Position numbers and translations under genes: made by a program. A stretch of 64,000 nucleotides of DNA. Source: Hyphomonadaceae bacterium (GTDB taxonomy: Bacteria > Pseudomonadota > Alphaproteobacteria > Caulobacterales > Aquidulcibacteraceae). Each line of letters opens with the position of its first letter. The stretch's first letter is position 1. This document shows, one piece after another, positions 19,212 through 28,851 of the stretch. The notes under the pieces are model-generated. The model saw nothing but the letters and a program-made list of their open reading frames with translations, searched no databases and was not told where the DNA came from. The stretch spans positions 56,874 through 120,873 of the forward strand of contig JALHOC010000001.1 in NCBI GenBank assembly GCA_022843225.1. The letters are read 5' to 3'.

Positions 19212-22200
19212 ATGGCACCGCCCTTCATCCATCTCCGCGCCCGTTCGGCTTATTCGCTGTTGCAGAGCGCCGTGCATGTGAAGGAGCTGGTGGAGCTCGC
19301 CGCCAAGCATGGCATGCCCGCGCTCGGGCTAGCGGATTCCAACAATCTCTTTGGCGCGTTGGAGTTTTCGGAGGCTGCGGCTGACGCTGGCATTCAGCCG
19401 ATTGTTGGGCTGACGCTCAATGTGAAAGACGAAAGCGGCCTGGACGGGGTGCTCGCGCTCTATGCGCAAAACACCACCGGCTATGCCAATTTGATGCAGC
19501 TATCGAGTTCGGCGTACCTCGATGCAGGTGTCGATGACCCGCATGTGCCACTGCCGCGTTTGCTGGAGCTGAACGAGGGGCTGATTGCGCTCACGGGCGG
19601 CGGCGATGGTGTGCTCGCCGCGCTGCTTGCCGAACACAAGCACGACGCCGCGGAAGCGGCGCTCGTGCAGTTGGCGACAGCTTTTTCGAATCGTCTCTAC
19701 ATCGAGTTGCACCGCCACGCCGAGTTCATCGAAGCCGATACCGAAGGCGCGCTTGTGGACCTAGCTTACAAGCGCGGCCTGCCGCTCGTCGCCGCCAACG
19801 ACATTCGCTTTGAAGAGCGGGGCGATCATCGCGCGCATGACGCGCTGATGTGCATCGCGGCGTCATCCTATCTGGGTGAGGAAGACCGCCCGCGTGTCAC
19901 CGAACAGCATTACTTTAAGGGCGCTGCCGAGATGACGCAGCTCTTTGCCGACTTGCCGGAGGCAATTGAGAACACTGCCGAGATCGCGCGGCGTTGTGCG
20001 TTCCGCGTGGAGAAGCGCAAGCCCATTCTGCCGCGCTTCGATACCAAGCGTGGGCGCGATGAAGCGGCGGAGTTGAAGGCGCAAGCCGAGGCGGGCTTGA
20101 AGGAGCGACTTAAGGCGCTCGGGGATCGGCGCGCCGGCTCGGTCGAAGACTACGAAACACGCCTCGCCTTCGAGCTGCAGGTCATCACCCAGATGCAATT
20201 TCCTGGGTATTTCCTGATCGTCTCGGACTTTATCAAATGGGCGAAGTCACACGGAATCCCTGTCGGGCCCGGACGGGGCTCGGGCGCGGGCTCGGTGGTC
20301 GCCTGGGCGCTGACCATTACCGACCTCGATCCCCTCCGCTGGGGGCTGTTGTTCGAGCGTTTCCTCAATCCTGAACGCGTATCGATGCCCGACTTCGACA
20401 TAGATTTCTGTCAGGAACGCCGCGGCGAAGTCATCGACTATGTGAAGCAGAAGTACGGCGAGGACCGCGTCGCGCACATCATCACGTTCGGAACGCTGCA
20501 GGCGCGCGCAGTGCTGCGCGATGTCGGTCGCGTGATGCAATTGCCGTTCGGCCAGGTCGATAAGCTCGCCAAATTGGTGCCGGCCAATCCCGCGAACCCG
20601 GTCACTCTCGCGGAAGCGCTCGAAATCGAACCCAAACTGAAGGAGGCGCGCCGCCAGGAGGCAGATGTTCGTGGGTTGATCGATACAGCACTCCAATTGG
20701 AGGGGCTCTATCGCAACGCATCGACCCATGCCGCAGGCGTCGTGATCGGTGATCGCCCTTTGATCGAGCTTGTGGCGCTCTATCGCGATCCGCGCGCGCA
20801 TTTGCCGGCAACCCAATTCAACATGAAATGGGTCGAGGCGGCCGGCCTCGTAAAGTTCGACTTTCTAGGTCTCAAGACGCTCACCGTGATCGACCGCGCG
20901 GTGAAGTTCCTGAAACAGCGTGGGATTGAGATCGATCTGGAGAACACCCACTACGACGACGAGAAAACCTACGAGCTCATGCAATCCGGCCTCACCTTCG
21001 GCGTGTTCCAATTGGAAGGCCAAGGCATGCGCGACACGCTGCGCAAAGTGAAGCCGACATGCCTCGAGGACGTGATCGCTCTGATCTCGCTCTATCGCCC
21101 GGGGCCGATGAAGAACATTGATCGCTTCGCGAATGTAAAGCATGGGCGCGAGCAGCCCGACTATCTGTACGAAAGCCTGAAGCCGATCCTGGAAGAGACG
21201 TATGGCGTGATCGTCTATCAGGAACAGGTCATGCAGATCGCGCAGGTGCTCTCGGGTTATTCGTTGGGAGAAGCCGATCTGCTTCGACGCGCGATGGGCA
21301 AGAAACAACCCGCCGAGATGGCGAAGCAGAAATCCCGCTTCATCGAGGGCGCCAAGGAACGCGGCGTGAGCGAGGGTTTGGCCTCGCACATCTTCGATTT
21401 GGTCGAGGAATTCGCCGGATACGGTTTCAACAAATCGCACGCAGCGGCCTACGCGGTCATCGCCTATCAGACCGGCTATCTGAAGGCGCACTATCCGGTT
21501 GATTTCATCGCGGCATCCATGAGCCTCGATCTCTCGAACTCCGACAAGCTGGCGAGTTTTCATCAAGATGCACGGCGCGTTGGCGCGCCAGTTCTGCCGC
21601 CTGATCTCAATGCGTCGGAGGCGGATTTCAGCGTTGAACAAACCGAGGATTGCGTGTCGATCCGCTACGCTTTGGGGGCGGTGCGTAATGTCGGCGCCGC
21701 AGCCATGGAGTCGATTGTTGCCGAGCGCAAAGCCAAGGGGCGGTTCAAGGCGTTGTATGATTTCGCGGAGCGGATTGACCCGAAAGCGATCAATCGCCGC
21801 CAGCTCGAGAACTTAGCCAAATCCGGCGCGTTCGACTCGATGGAGCCGGATCGCGCGCGCGCCTTGGCGGCGTGCGAGACGATCTCCGCCTACGCCCAGC
21901 GTGTCGCCGAGGAGCGCGCGTCCGCACAGACGAGCTTGTTCGGCTCGGAAGAGCCCAGCGCGCGCCCGGCCTTCCCGAAGGCGCCGGCTTGGTCAGCGCA
22001 GGATCGGCTCGACGCCGAGCGCGAGAGCGTTGGCTTTTATCTCTCCGGTCATCCGTTGTCGGAATTCTTCGTCGATGCCGGCGAACGCTATTTCAGCTAC
22101 GCCGACATCCTCGAAGAAGGCGAAACCGAGCAACGCACCTACGCCATGGCGGGCGTCGTTCGGCGTGTGCAGTATCGCCCGGCGATGTCGGGCGGCACGC

Positions 22201-22622
22201 TGGCTTTTGTGTCCATGTCCGACCCCACGGGTGATTTCGAAGGCATGATCATGCCCGAACATGTGCAAGCCGCCCGCGATGTGCTCGAAGTCGGCAGGCC
22301 CTTCGTGTTCCGAGGACGCGTGCGCTGGCGCGATGGCGATCTGAAACTGGCTGCCGACACGTTTGAGCCTGTCGAGGCCGCCGAGGCGCGCACCAGTGAG
22401 GATTTGCGAGTGTTTGTCCGCGAAGGCGCGCCGCTCGATATGCTGGCGCAGACATTGAAGGCGCTGCCGAAGCCGGCGGCCGGGGAGGCGCGCCCGCTTC
22501 GGCTGATCTTGAAACTGAACGATGGACGCGAAGTCGAGGTGAAGGCGCGAGATCAGGTTTCGGCGACGCCTGCGGCCCGCGCCGCTTTAAAGGCCGCGCG
22601 GGGCGTCGAACGGGTTGTCTGA
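19212..22622 (+). CDS. dnaE: DNA polymerase III subunit alpha
   Basis: The 1136-residue replicative polymerase. An N-terminal PHP domain starts with FIHLRARSAYSLLQSA, where the metal-site histidines are mostly replaced, as in other proteobacterial DnaE. The catalytic PDFDIDF motif is at about residues 393-399, preceded by GPGRGSGAGSVVAW. The HhH/finger region has FNKSHAAAYAVIAYQTGYLKAH in parts, and an OB-fold follows near the C-terminus (about 980-1060). Length is typical; no intein is seen. The start lies 32 bases after lolD. Confidence 0.97.
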   Translation: MAPPFIHLRARSAYSLLQSAVHVKELVELAAKHGMPALGLADSNNLFGALEFSEAAADAGIQPIVGLTLNVKDESGLDGVLALYAQNTTGYANLMQLSSSAYLDAGVDDPHVPLPRLLELNEGLIALTGGGDGVLAALLAEHKHDAAEAALVQLATAFSNRLYIELHRHAEFIEADTEGALVDLAYKRGLPLVAANDIRFEERGDHRAHDALMCIAASSYLGEEDRPRVTEQHYFKGAAEMTQLFADLPEAIENTAEIARRCAFRVEKRKPILPRFDTKRGRDEAAELKAQAEAGLKERLKALGDRRAGSVEDYETRLAFELQVITQMQFPGYFLIVSDFIKWAKSHGIPVGPGRGSGAGSVVAWALTITDLDPLRWGLLFERFLNPERVSMPDFDIDFCQERRGEVIDYVKQKYGEDRVAHIITFGTLQARAVLRDVGRVMQLPFGQVDKLAKLVPANPANPVTLAEALEIEPKLKEARRQEADVRGLIDTALQLEGLYRNASTHAAGVVIGDRPLIELVALYRDPRAHLPATQFNMKWVEAAGLVKFDFLGLKTLTVIDRAVKFLKQRGIEIDLENTHYDDEKTYELMQSGLTFGVFQLEGQGMRDTLRKVKPTCLEDVIALISLYRPGPMKNIDRFANVKHGREQPDYLYESLKPILEETYGVIVYQEQVMQIAQVLSGYSLGEADLLRRAMGKKQPAEMAKQKSRFIEGAKERGVSEGLASHIFDLVEEFAGYGFNKSHAAAYAVIAYQTGYLKAHYPVDFIAASMSLDLSNSDKLASFHQDARRVGAPVLPPDLNASEADFSVEQTEDCVSIRYALGAVRNVGAAAMESIVAERKAKGRFKALYDFAERIDPKAINRRQLENLAKSGAFDSMEPDRARALAACETISAYAQRVAEERASAQTSLFGSEEPSARPAFPKAPAWSAQDRLDAERESVGFYLSGHPLSEFFVDAGERYFSYADILEEGETEQRTYAMAGVVRRVQYRPAMSGGTLAFVSMSDPTGDFEGMIMPEHVQAARDVLEVGRPFVFRGRVRWRDGDLKLAADTFEPVEAAEARTSEDLRVFVREGAPLDMLAQTLKALPKPAAGEARPLRLILKLNDGREVEVKARDQVSATPAARAALKAARGVERVV

Positions 22623-22690
22623 GGGCATGGGCGCCTCGTCGCTAAATTCTCCCGAAAGGCGCGCAAAGGCTTGCCCCTTCAGTTAGGGGT

Positions 22691-22716
22691 TCGGCAGAGT
22701 GCCGAGAGCTTTTTTT
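22691..22716 (+). terminator. Candidate Rho-independent terminator after dnaE
   Basis: TCGGCA at 22691-22696 pairs with TGCCGA at 22700-22705 around a GAG loop, and a run of seven T follows at 22710-22716 after four bases. The stem is short and the gap to the T-run weakens it, but it lies between the dnaE stop and the next start. A second CCCC/GGGG pairing lies just upstream. Confidence 0.4.
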
Positions 22717-22727
22717 GGGGATACTCC

Positions 22728-24110
22728 ATGCGATTGCGTTGGATAGCCGTTGCCGCGGCATGCTTGGCGCTAGCGGCGTGCGCCACCACCGGGGCTGATA
22801 CCGCCGACGCTGAGCGCGATGGTCGCGTGCCTTATGCTTCTACGTATACACCACGCCCTTCTGCGCCGACGCTTATTCGCGGCGCCACGGTACTTAATGG
22901 CGCGGGTGCTGAATTGGCGAACGCTGACGTGCTGATGCGTGACGGACGCATCGCGGCTGTCGGGCAAAATCTGGAGGCCGACGATGGCGTGGCCGTTATC
23001 GACGGGCGCGGCAAGTTTGTCACGCCCGGCATAATCGATGTGCACTCACATCTCGGCGTTTACCCGTCGCCTAGCATCAGCGCCACCTCGGATGGCAATG
23101 AAGCGACCCAACCAAACGCCGCCGAGGTGTGGGCGGAACACTCAGTATGGCCGCAGGACCCAGGATTTGGGCGCGCCGTGGCGGGCGGGATCACGACACT
23201 GCATATTCTCCCTGGATCGGCGAACTTGTTCGGCGGTCGTGGCGTGACGCTGCGTCCTGTGCTGGGCGCGAATACCGTGCAGGAGATGAAATTTCCAGGC
23301 GCGCCGCAGAGTCTCAAAATGGCGTGCGGCGAAAACCCCGCCCGCGTCTATGGCGAGCGCAATTCCTCGCCCGCAACGGACATGGGCAATGTGGCGGGCT
23401 ATCGCGCGTCGTTTATAGAGGCCCAAGCCTATGACCGGCGCGTACAAGCCCACGAAAATGGTGATGGCGAAGCGCCCGACCGTAATCTCGAACTAGAAAC
23501 GCTGGCGGGCGTGCTCAACGGCGATATCCTCTTGCAATGGCATTGCTACCGTTCCGATGAGATGGCGACCGCAATTGAGGTCGCGCACGAATTCGATTTT
23601 GAAATCGCCGCGTTTCACCACGCTGTGGAATCTTACAAGATCGCCGATCTACTCGCCGAAGAGGGAATTTGCTCGGCCATGTGGGCCGATTGGTGGGGTT
23701 TCAAGATCGAAGCTTATGACGCCATCCGCGAGAACATCCCTTTTGTCCATGCGGCAGGCGCGTGCGCGATCGTGCACTCGGACAGCGAAGTGGGCATCCA
23801 GCGTTTGAACCAAGAAGCGGCTAAGGCGTTGGCCGACGGGCGCCGCGCCGGCCTGACCATCACGCGGGCCGAGGCCTGGACCTGGCTATCGCGTAATCCC
23901 GCACGCGCCTTAGGCATAGAGGAAGAAACCGGGACGCTTGAGGTCGGACGCCGCGCTGATGTGGTGGTGTGGTCGGCTGATCCTCTGTCAACCTACGCCG
24001 TAGCGGAGCGCGTCTTCATGGATGGCGCGTCCGTGTACGAACCCGGGAGGGGCCAGGAGCATTTCTCCGACTTCGAACTCGGCCAATCCTATCGGGAGGG
24101 CGCCCAATGA
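22728..24110 (+). CDS. Amidohydrolase family lipoprotein (imidazolonepropionase-like)
   Basis: A 460-residue exported enzyme of the metal-dependent amidohydrolase superfamily. The N-terminus is a lipoprotein signal with lipobox LAAC ending at Cys18. The first metal motif is intact (TPGIIDVHSHLG, His106 and His108), and downstream histidines occur in LQWHCYRSDEM, IAAFHHAVESYKIA and AIVHSDSEV. A C-terminal beta-sandwich ends with EVGRRADVVVWSADPLS. The substrate is unknown; exported enzymes of this group have been proposed as peptidases or lactonases. ATG 22728 is the only start that gives the signal. The stop overlaps the next gene (ATGA), so the two are a unit. Confidence 0.88.
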   Translation: MRLRWIAVAAACLALAACATTGADTADAERDGRVPYASTYTPRPSAPTLIRGATVLNGAGAELANADVLMRDGRIAAVGQNLEADDGVAVIDGRGKFVTPGIIDVHSHLGVYPSPSISATSDGNEATQPNAAEVWAEHSVWPQDPGFGRAVAGGITTLHILPGSANLFGGRGVTLRPVLGANTVQEMKFPGAPQSLKMACGENPARVYGERNSSPATDMGNVAGYRASFIEAQAYDRRVQAHENGDGEAPDRNLELETLAGVLNGDILLQWHCYRSDEMATAIEVAHEFDFEIAAFHHAVESYKIADLLAEEGICSAMWADWWGFKIEAYDAIRENIPFVHAAGACAIVHSDSEVGIQRLNQEAAKALADGRRAGLTITRAEAWTWLSRNPARALGIEEETGTLEVGRRADVVVWSADPLSTYAVAERVFMDGASVYEPGRGQEHFSDFELGQSYREGAQ

Positions 24111-25357
24111 AATTTGTCTGTGCTCTTCTGTTTGCCGTTGCCCTTGCCACGCCGACGGCTGCCGAAACGATATTGATCCGCGACGGGCGCGTCGTCACCA
24201 ATAGCGCAGCTGGCGTCATTGAAAGCGGCGACGTCCTAATCACGGATGGTCGCATAGCAGCGTTAGGTGCGAACATCGCCGCCCCGCGCGGCGCGCGTGT
24301 CATCGATGCCCAGGGGCGCTACGTAACGCCCGGAGCGTTCGCGGCGATGAGCGAACTGGGCTTGTCGGAGATTTCTGGCTCAGGCGCGCCGAACGACGCC
24401 AGCGTGGAAGGGGGGCTCGTTGCCGCCGCAGTTGACGCTGCGCAAGCGTTCAATCCGAACGTCACAGCTGTAGCTGTCACCCGCCTCGAGGGCGTGACGC
24501 GCGCGGCCATCGCGCCGTCGGGCACGGCGAACATGTTTGGCGGGCGTGGTGCGCTCGTGACGCTGAATGGCGCCGCCGAGAGCGTCTTGCGGCCGCGCGC
24601 CTTCATGGTCCTGGAGCTTGGCGAGACAGGTGCGGAACGCACAGGCTCTTCGCGCGCCTCGCTGTGGCCAGCGTTTGAGGCCGCGCTGCGCGATGCGCGC
24701 GAATACCCTGGCCGTTATCGCTCTGGCCAAGGCGGCGCCGTTCTCAACGAACTCGACGCGGAGGCGCTCGCGCCATTCGCGCGCGGGCAGGGGCTTTTCC
24801 TGGTTCATGTCGAGAGCGCCGCAGATATCCGCCGACTCATTCGGTTCAAGCGGGACAATCCGAGTCTTCGCTTTGCCATCCATGGCGGCGCCGAAGCTTG
24901 GCAGGTGGCGAGCGAACTGGCCGGGGCAGGCATTCCGGTTATCGTCGATCCCTTGTCGAACCTGCCGGATCGATTTGAACGTCTCTCCGCGCGTTCCGAC
25001 AATGCCGCGCTATTGCACCGGGCGGGCGTGCGCATCGCGATCGCCCCCGCGCCGGGCTCGGTGGACGCCCATCAAGCGCGCCTGGCGCTCCAACTCGCTG
25101 GCAATGCTGTCGTCAATGGTTTGAGTTGGGACGCTGCCTTTGCGGCGGTGACGAGGGGGCCTGCCGATCTATTTGGGGTAGGCGATCGTCTGGGGCGACT
25201 GGAGCGGGGCTATCTTGCAGACGTCGTGATCTGGGACGGCGACCCGTTGGACGTGATGTCCGCCCCGACGGCGGTTCTAATCGAAGGTGAAGAACAGCCG
25301 ATGGTCTCCCGCCAAACGCGGCTTAGGGACAGATACAACCCCACTCGCGCGCGCTGA
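24107..25357 (+). CDS. Amidohydrolase-fold protein lacking the HxH metal motif
   Basis: A 416-residue paralogue of the preceding gene, with a Sec signal peptide (cleavage near TAAE, residue 19). The framework is conserved: ILIRDGRVVTNS, GRYVTPGAFAAMSELGL and a final RGYLADVVIWDGDPLDV. At the position where the first protein has DVHSH, this one has AAMSE (residues 79-83), so both metal histidines are gone. A single later histidine remains in FAIHGGAEAW. This suggests a non-catalytic partner or a changed chemistry. Translational overlap with the upstream gene suggests the two proteins act together; that is inference. Confidence 0.85.
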   Translation: MKFVCALLFAVALATPTAAETILIRDGRVVTNSAAGVIESGDVLITDGRIAALGANIAAPRGARVIDAQGRYVTPGAFAAMSELGLSEISGSGAPNDASVEGGLVAAAVDAAQAFNPNVTAVAVTRLEGVTRAAIAPSGTANMFGGRGALVTLNGAAESVLRPRAFMVLELGETGAERTGSSRASLWPAFEAALRDAREYPGRYRSGQGGAVLNELDAEALAPFARGQGLFLVHVESAADIRRLIRFKRDNPSLRFAIHGGAEAWQVASELAGAGIPVIVDPLSNLPDRFERLSARSDNAALLHRAGVRIAIAPAPGSVDAHQARLALQLAGNAVVNGLSWDAAFAAVTRGPADLFGVGDRLGRLERGYLADVVIWDGDPLDVMSAPTAVLIEGEEQPMVSRQTRLRDRYNPTRAR

Positions 25358-25361
25358 ACGC

Positions 25362-25377
25362 GCGGGCTTGCGCCCGC
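25362..25377 (+). terminator. GC hairpin after the amidohydrolase pair
   Basis: GCGGGC at 25362-25367 pairs with GCCCGC at 25372-25377 around a TTGC loop, five bases after the stop codon. No T-run follows (the next bases are ATGACCGCGCCTTTATAT), so termination is possible but not certain. Confidence 0.4.
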
Positions 25378-25526
25378 ATGACCGCGCCTTTATATCCGCC
25401 CCTCACTTCGCACGCGGGGTCGGCGGGGCGGTCTAAAAGCGGCCGTTCCCTCCATCCGGTCCGGGCTCAGAGACGAAATCTGGTCCGGGTTTCCCCGTGG
25501 CGGCAAACCGGAGAAGGAAAACACCC
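25378..25526 (+). promoter_or_regulatory. rpsB leader and promoter region
   Basis: This 149-bp stretch leads into rpsB. It carries a direct repeat of GGTCCGGG (near 25459 and 25484) and the ribosome binding site GGAGAAGGA (25510-25518). I cannot point to a clear -35/-10 pair. Because S2 represses its own mRNA in other bacteria through a leader structure, this region may bind S2; there is no direct sign of that beyond the repeat. Confidence 0.35.
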
Positions 25527-26339
25527 ATGGCGCTGCCTGAGTTCAGCATGCGTCAGCTCTTGGAAGCTGGCGCGCATTTTGGTCACCAGACCCACCGTTG
25601 GAACCCGAAGATGGATCGCTTCATCTTCGGCGAGAAGTCCAATATTCACATTATCGACCTGTCCCAGTCGGTGCCGTTGCTGCACCAGGCGCTGGTAAAG
25701 GTTCGCGAAGTCGCCGCACGCGGCGGGCGTGTGCTGTTCGTCGGCACCAAGCGCCAGGCGGCGGAGCACATCAAATCGGCCGCTCAACGTTCGGCGCAAT
25801 ACTTTGTGAACTCGCGTTGGCTCGGCGGCACGTTGACCAATTGGCAGACGGTCTCGAAGTCGATCGCGCGCCTGCGCGAGCTCGAACAGACCATCGCCGG
25901 CGGCGCTATCGGCCTCACCAAGCGCGAGGTGCTCAACCTTACGCGCGAGCGCGACAAGCTTGATCGTTCGCTTGGCGGCATCGCGTCGATGGGCGGCGTG
26001 CCTGACATCATGTTTGTGATTGACACCAACAAGGAAGCGATCGCGATCAAGGAAGCCAAGAAGCTTGGCATTCCCGTGGTGGCCATCATTGACTCGAATT
26101 GCGACCCGGACGAGGTCACCTATCCGATCCCGGGCAATGATGACGCGGCGCGCGCGATCCAATTGTATTGCGATCTGATCGCAGACGCGGTGCTCGACGG
26201 TCTCACCGAAAGCCAAGTGCGCGGCGGCGTCGATATTGGCGCCTCGGCGCGTCCCCCGGTGGAGCCGGCTGTACGTGAACCCGCGCCCTACGTCCCCGCG
26301 GAAAGCCCGATGGATGGGCCTAGCGGCGCGAATTATTGA
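25527..26339 (+). CDS. rpsB: 30S ribosomal protein S2
   Basis: A 270-residue small-subunit protein. The start is set by GGAGAAGGA upstream of ATG 25527 and the standard opening [20 protein letters not shown]. Family segments [36 protein letters not shown] and [20 protein letters not shown] are all present. The C-terminal tail (about residues 245-270, rich in Pro, Ala and Glu) is longer than in E. coli, which is common in alphaproteobacteria. It is followed by tsf, the usual pair. Confidence 0.98.
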   Translation: MALPEFSMRQLLEAGAHFGHQTHRWNPKMDRFIFGEKSNIHIIDLSQSVPLLHQALVKVREVAARGGRVLFVGTKRQAAEHIKSAAQRSAQYFVNSRWLGGTLTNWQTVSKSIARLRELEQTIAGGAIGLTKREVLNLTRERDKLDRSLGGIASMGGVPDIMFVIDTNKEAIAIKEAKKLGIPVVAIIDSNCDPDEVTYPIPGNDDAARAIQLYCDLIADAVLDGLTESQVRGGVDIGASARPPVEPAVREPAPYVPAESPMDGPSGANY

Positions 26340-26412
26340 TCGTCTGAAATTGCGTGCGTTTGGGAACCGCGTGATGGTGGCCCAGGCGCACGCGTGAACG
26401 AGGAGCACGAAC

Positions 26413-27351
26413 ATGGCGGAAATCACCGCGGCGCTGGTCAAGGACCTGCGTGAGAAGACTGGCGTCGGCATGATGGACTGCAAAAAGGCGCTGGCCGAAA
26501 CCGAAGGCAATCTTGAGGCGGCGGTCGATTGGCTGCGCGCGAAGGGCCTCTCCAAGGCCGCCAAGAAGGCCGACCGCGCCGCCGCTGAAGGCGTCGTGGC
26601 GATCGCCCTCGGCGTCAATGACGGCGCGGTGATCGAGCTCAACTCGGAAACGGACTTCGTCGCCCGTAACGTCGATTTCCAGAAAGCAGCAGGCGACTTC
26701 GCCAAGATCGCTCTTGGGGCTCATGGCCATGACGCGCTGCTCAATGCGTCGCATGCCGGCGCCAAGGTATCGGACGCGGTGACGCAACTGGTCGCAACCA
26801 TCGGCGAAAACATCACCCTGCGTCGCTCGGCGAAGCTGGCGGTGCAGAGCGGGGCGATAGCGGCCTATGTGCACTCGAAGGTCGACGGGGCTGACCATAT
26901 CGGCCGCATCGCCGTGCTGGTGGCGCTAGAGTCCACGGGCGACAAGGCGGTGATTGAGAGCCTGGGTAAGAAGGTCGCGATGCACATTGCGTCGGCCAAT
27001 CCCTTGGCCCTCAACGAAAGCGAAATCGACGCTGACCGCGTCGAGCGCGAGAAGACGGTGCTGCTTGAACAGATCAAGGAGGACCCCAAGGCCCAAGGCA
27101 AGCCGCAGCAGGTGCTGGACAAGATGCTCGAAGGCCGGATGCGCAAGTTCTTCGAAGAATCGGTGCTGCTGAAGCAGGCATTTGTTCTGAACCCGGACCA
27201 GACGGTCGAGGCGGCTGTGGCCGAAGCCGCCAAGACCGCCGGCGCGCCGATCAAGATCGCCGGCTTTGTTCGCTTCGCAGTGGGCGAAGGGGTCGAGAAA
27301 AAGACCGACGACTTCGCCGCCGAAGTGGCCGCGATGACCAAAAAAGACTGA
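26413..27351 (+). CDS. tsf: Translation elongation factor Ts
   Basis: A 312-residue nucleotide exchange factor for EF-Tu. It has the N-terminal UBA-like motif ([18 protein letters not shown]), the TDFVARN segment (SETDFVARN, about residues 78-86), and two core subdomains with INEN-like [14 protein letters not shown] lies upstream of ATG 26413. Length is typical for the group. A strong terminator follows, so rpsB-tsf forms its own unit. Confidence 0.98.
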   Translation: MAEITAALVKDLREKTGVGMMDCKKALAETEGNLEAAVDWLRAKGLSKAAKKADRAAAEGVVAIALGVNDGAVIELNSETDFVARNVDFQKAAGDFAKIALGAHGHDALLNASHAGAKVSDAVTQLVATIGENITLRRSAKLAVQSGAIAAYVHSKVDGADHIGRIAVLVALESTGDKAVIESLGKKVAMHIASANPLALNESEIDADRVEREKTVLLEQIKEDPKAQGKPQQVLDKMLEGRMRKFFEESVLLKQAFVLNPDQTVEAAVAEAAKTAGAPIKIAGFVRFAVGEGVEKKTDDFAAEVAAMTKKD

Positions 27352-27376
27352 GAGCTACCCTCAGCCGAAATGAAGC

Positions 27377-27417
27377 AAGCCGCCGCCGTTAGCCTTTGCG
27401 CCGACGGCGGCGGTTTT
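27377..27417 (+). terminator. Rho-independent terminator of rpsB-tsf
   Basis: CCGCCGCCGT at 27380-27389 pairs with ACGGCGGCGG at 27404-27413 (10 bp, 14-nt loop); A and G bases just before pair with the T-run TTTT at 27414-27417. It lies 25 bases after the tsf stop and before pyrH. Confidence 0.85.
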
Positions 27418-27449
27418 GTTATGGTGGAGGGAACACGGACGGTTGCCCC

Positions 27450-28196
27450 ATGAGTCTCGCTGAATCTCTTTCACAAGCCGCGACCGAACGCCCCTTTAAG
27501 CGGGTCCTTCTGAAGATTTCCGGCGAAGCCTTAATGGGCGACGGTCAATACGGGATCGATCAGGGGGTTTGCGACCGCATCGCGCATGAAGTGGTCGATG
27601 CGGTGAAGGCCGGCACCGAGATGTGCCTCGTCATTGGCGGAGGCAACATCTTTCGTGGCGTGCAGGGCGCGGCGAAGGGCATGGAGCGCGCCAGCGCTGA
27701 CTATATGGGCATGCTGGCGACGGTGATGAACGCGCTCGCCATGCAAAACGCGATCGAAGCGATCGGCGGCTATGCGCGCGTGCTCTCAGCCATCCCGATG
27801 GTAACCGTATGCGAGCCCTATATTCGCCGGCGCGCCATCCGCCACATGGAGAAAGGCCGCATCGTTATCTTCGCGGCCGGCACCGGCAATCCCTTCTTCA
27901 CAACGGATACAGCGGCTGCGCTCCGCGCCGCTGAGATGGGCTGTAACGCGCTCTTAAAAGGCACGCAGGTTGACGGTGTCTACACAGCCGATCCGAAGAA
28001 AGACGCCAGCGCCACGCGCTACGATCGGCTCAGCTATCACGAAGTGCTCGCGCGCGATCTGAAGGTGATGGACGCTTCAGCGATCAGTCTCATGCGGGAA
28101 AATGGCATCCCGATTGTTGTGTTTTCCATTCACACGCGCGGCGGTTTAGCTCAGGTTCTCGCCGGACACGGCACACGCACGATTATCAGCGACTAG
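27450..28196 (+). CDS. pyrH: UMP kinase
   Basis: A 248-residue hexameric kinase of the amino-acid-kinase fold that phosphorylates UMP to UDP in pyrimidine nucleotide synthesis. The nucleotide loop [14 protein letters not shown] (about residues 15-28), GGGNIFRG (about 63-70) and the C-terminal segment [16 protein letters not shown] are characteristic. ATG 27450 is chosen because the frame upstream runs through the terminator stem. Its ribosome binding site is not obvious: GGAGGG is about 18 bases off. It opens the envelope cluster and is followed by frr after 11 bases. Confidence 0.96.
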   Translation: MSLAESLSQAATERPFKRVLLKISGEALMGDGQYGIDQGVCDRIAHEVVDAVKAGTEMCLVIGGGNIFRGVQGAAKGMERASADYMGMLATVMNALAMQNAIEAIGGYARVLSAIPMVTVCEPYIRRRAIRHMEKGRIVIFAAGTGNPFFTTDTAAALRAAEMGCNALLKGTQVDGVYTADPKKDASATRYDRLSYHEVLARDLKVMDASAISLMRENGIPIVVFSIHTRGGLAQVLAGHGTRTIISD

Positions 28197-28207
28197 GACA
28201 ACAGATC

Positions 28208-28774
28208 ATGGCAGCGCCTGCCCCCTTTAAACTCGATGATTACAAGAAGCGCATGGATGGCGCGCTGACAGCGCTCGCCCATGAGTTCGGCGGCTTGCGC
28301 ACTGGGCGCGCCTCGCCGGCCTTGCTCGACACCATACAGGTAGATGCCTACGGCTCGGTTTCGCCGCTCAATCAAGTCGCGGGCGTCAATGTGCCCGAGC
28401 CGCGCATGCTGTCTGTGCAGGTGTGGGACAAATCGATTGTCTCGGCGGTCGACAAGGCGATCCGCTCAGCCAATCTGGGCCTCAACCCGATTGTGGACGG
28501 TCAGAATTTGCGCATTCCGATCCCGCCCTTGACCGGAGAACGCCGCCAAGAACTCGCGAAAGTGGCAGGCAAGTATGCCGAGCAAGCGCGGATCGCTGTG
28601 CGCAATGTCCGCCGCGATGGCATGGATCATCTCAAGAAGCTCGAGAAAGATCACGCGATCAGTGAAGACGAGCACAAGAAGTACGGCACCGAGGTTCAGA
28701 AGATCACCGACGACCACATCAAGAAGATCGATGAATCGCTGCGCCACAAGGAAGAGGAGATCATGCAGGTTTAG
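28208..28774 (+). CDS. frr: Ribosome recycling factor
   Basis: A 188-residue factor that, with EF-G, splits the post-termination ribosome. The family segments [12 protein letters not shown] (about residues 30-41), [16 protein letters not shown] and [14 protein letters not shown] are present, as is the long three-helix bundle with [18 protein letters not shown]. The length is standard. The order rpsB-tsf-pyrH-frr-uppS is conserved across bacteria. Confidence 0.97.
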   Translation: MAAPAPFKLDDYKKRMDGALTALAHEFGGLRTGRASPALLDTIQVDAYGSVSPLNQVAGVNVPEPRMLSVQVWDKSIVSAVDKAIRSANLGLNPIVDGQNLRIPIPPLTGERRQELAKVAGKYAEQARIAVRNVRRDGMDHLKKLEKDHAISEDEHKKYGTEVQKITDDHIKKIDESLRHKEEEIMQV

Positions 28775-28780
28775 GGACTA

Positions 28781-28835
28781 GGGATTGGAGGGGTAGGGCG
28801 AGCTCCCTGTCGCAACGCATGCAATCCCCAATCCC
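28781..28835. repeat. Inverted repeat between frr and uppS
   Basis: GGGATTGG at 28781-28788 is the reverse complement of CCAATCCC at 28828-28835, with a 39-nt spacer. The left arm is part of GGGACTAGGGATTGGAGGGG, which resembles short intergenic repeats common in alphaproteobacterial genomes. The hairpin would enclose an alternative uppS start at 28819 and could occlude the GGAGGGG in the left arm. Copy number cannot be judged from one window. Confidence 0.4.
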
Positions 28836-28851
28836 AAAGCCTCGATCCAGC

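Noticed and set aside
25467-26705. 412-codon minus-strand frame across rpsB and tsf
   Set aside because: It is antisense to two certain ribosomal/translation genes, and its composition (Arg- and Ala-rich) is what the opposite strand of GC-rich coding DNA gives.
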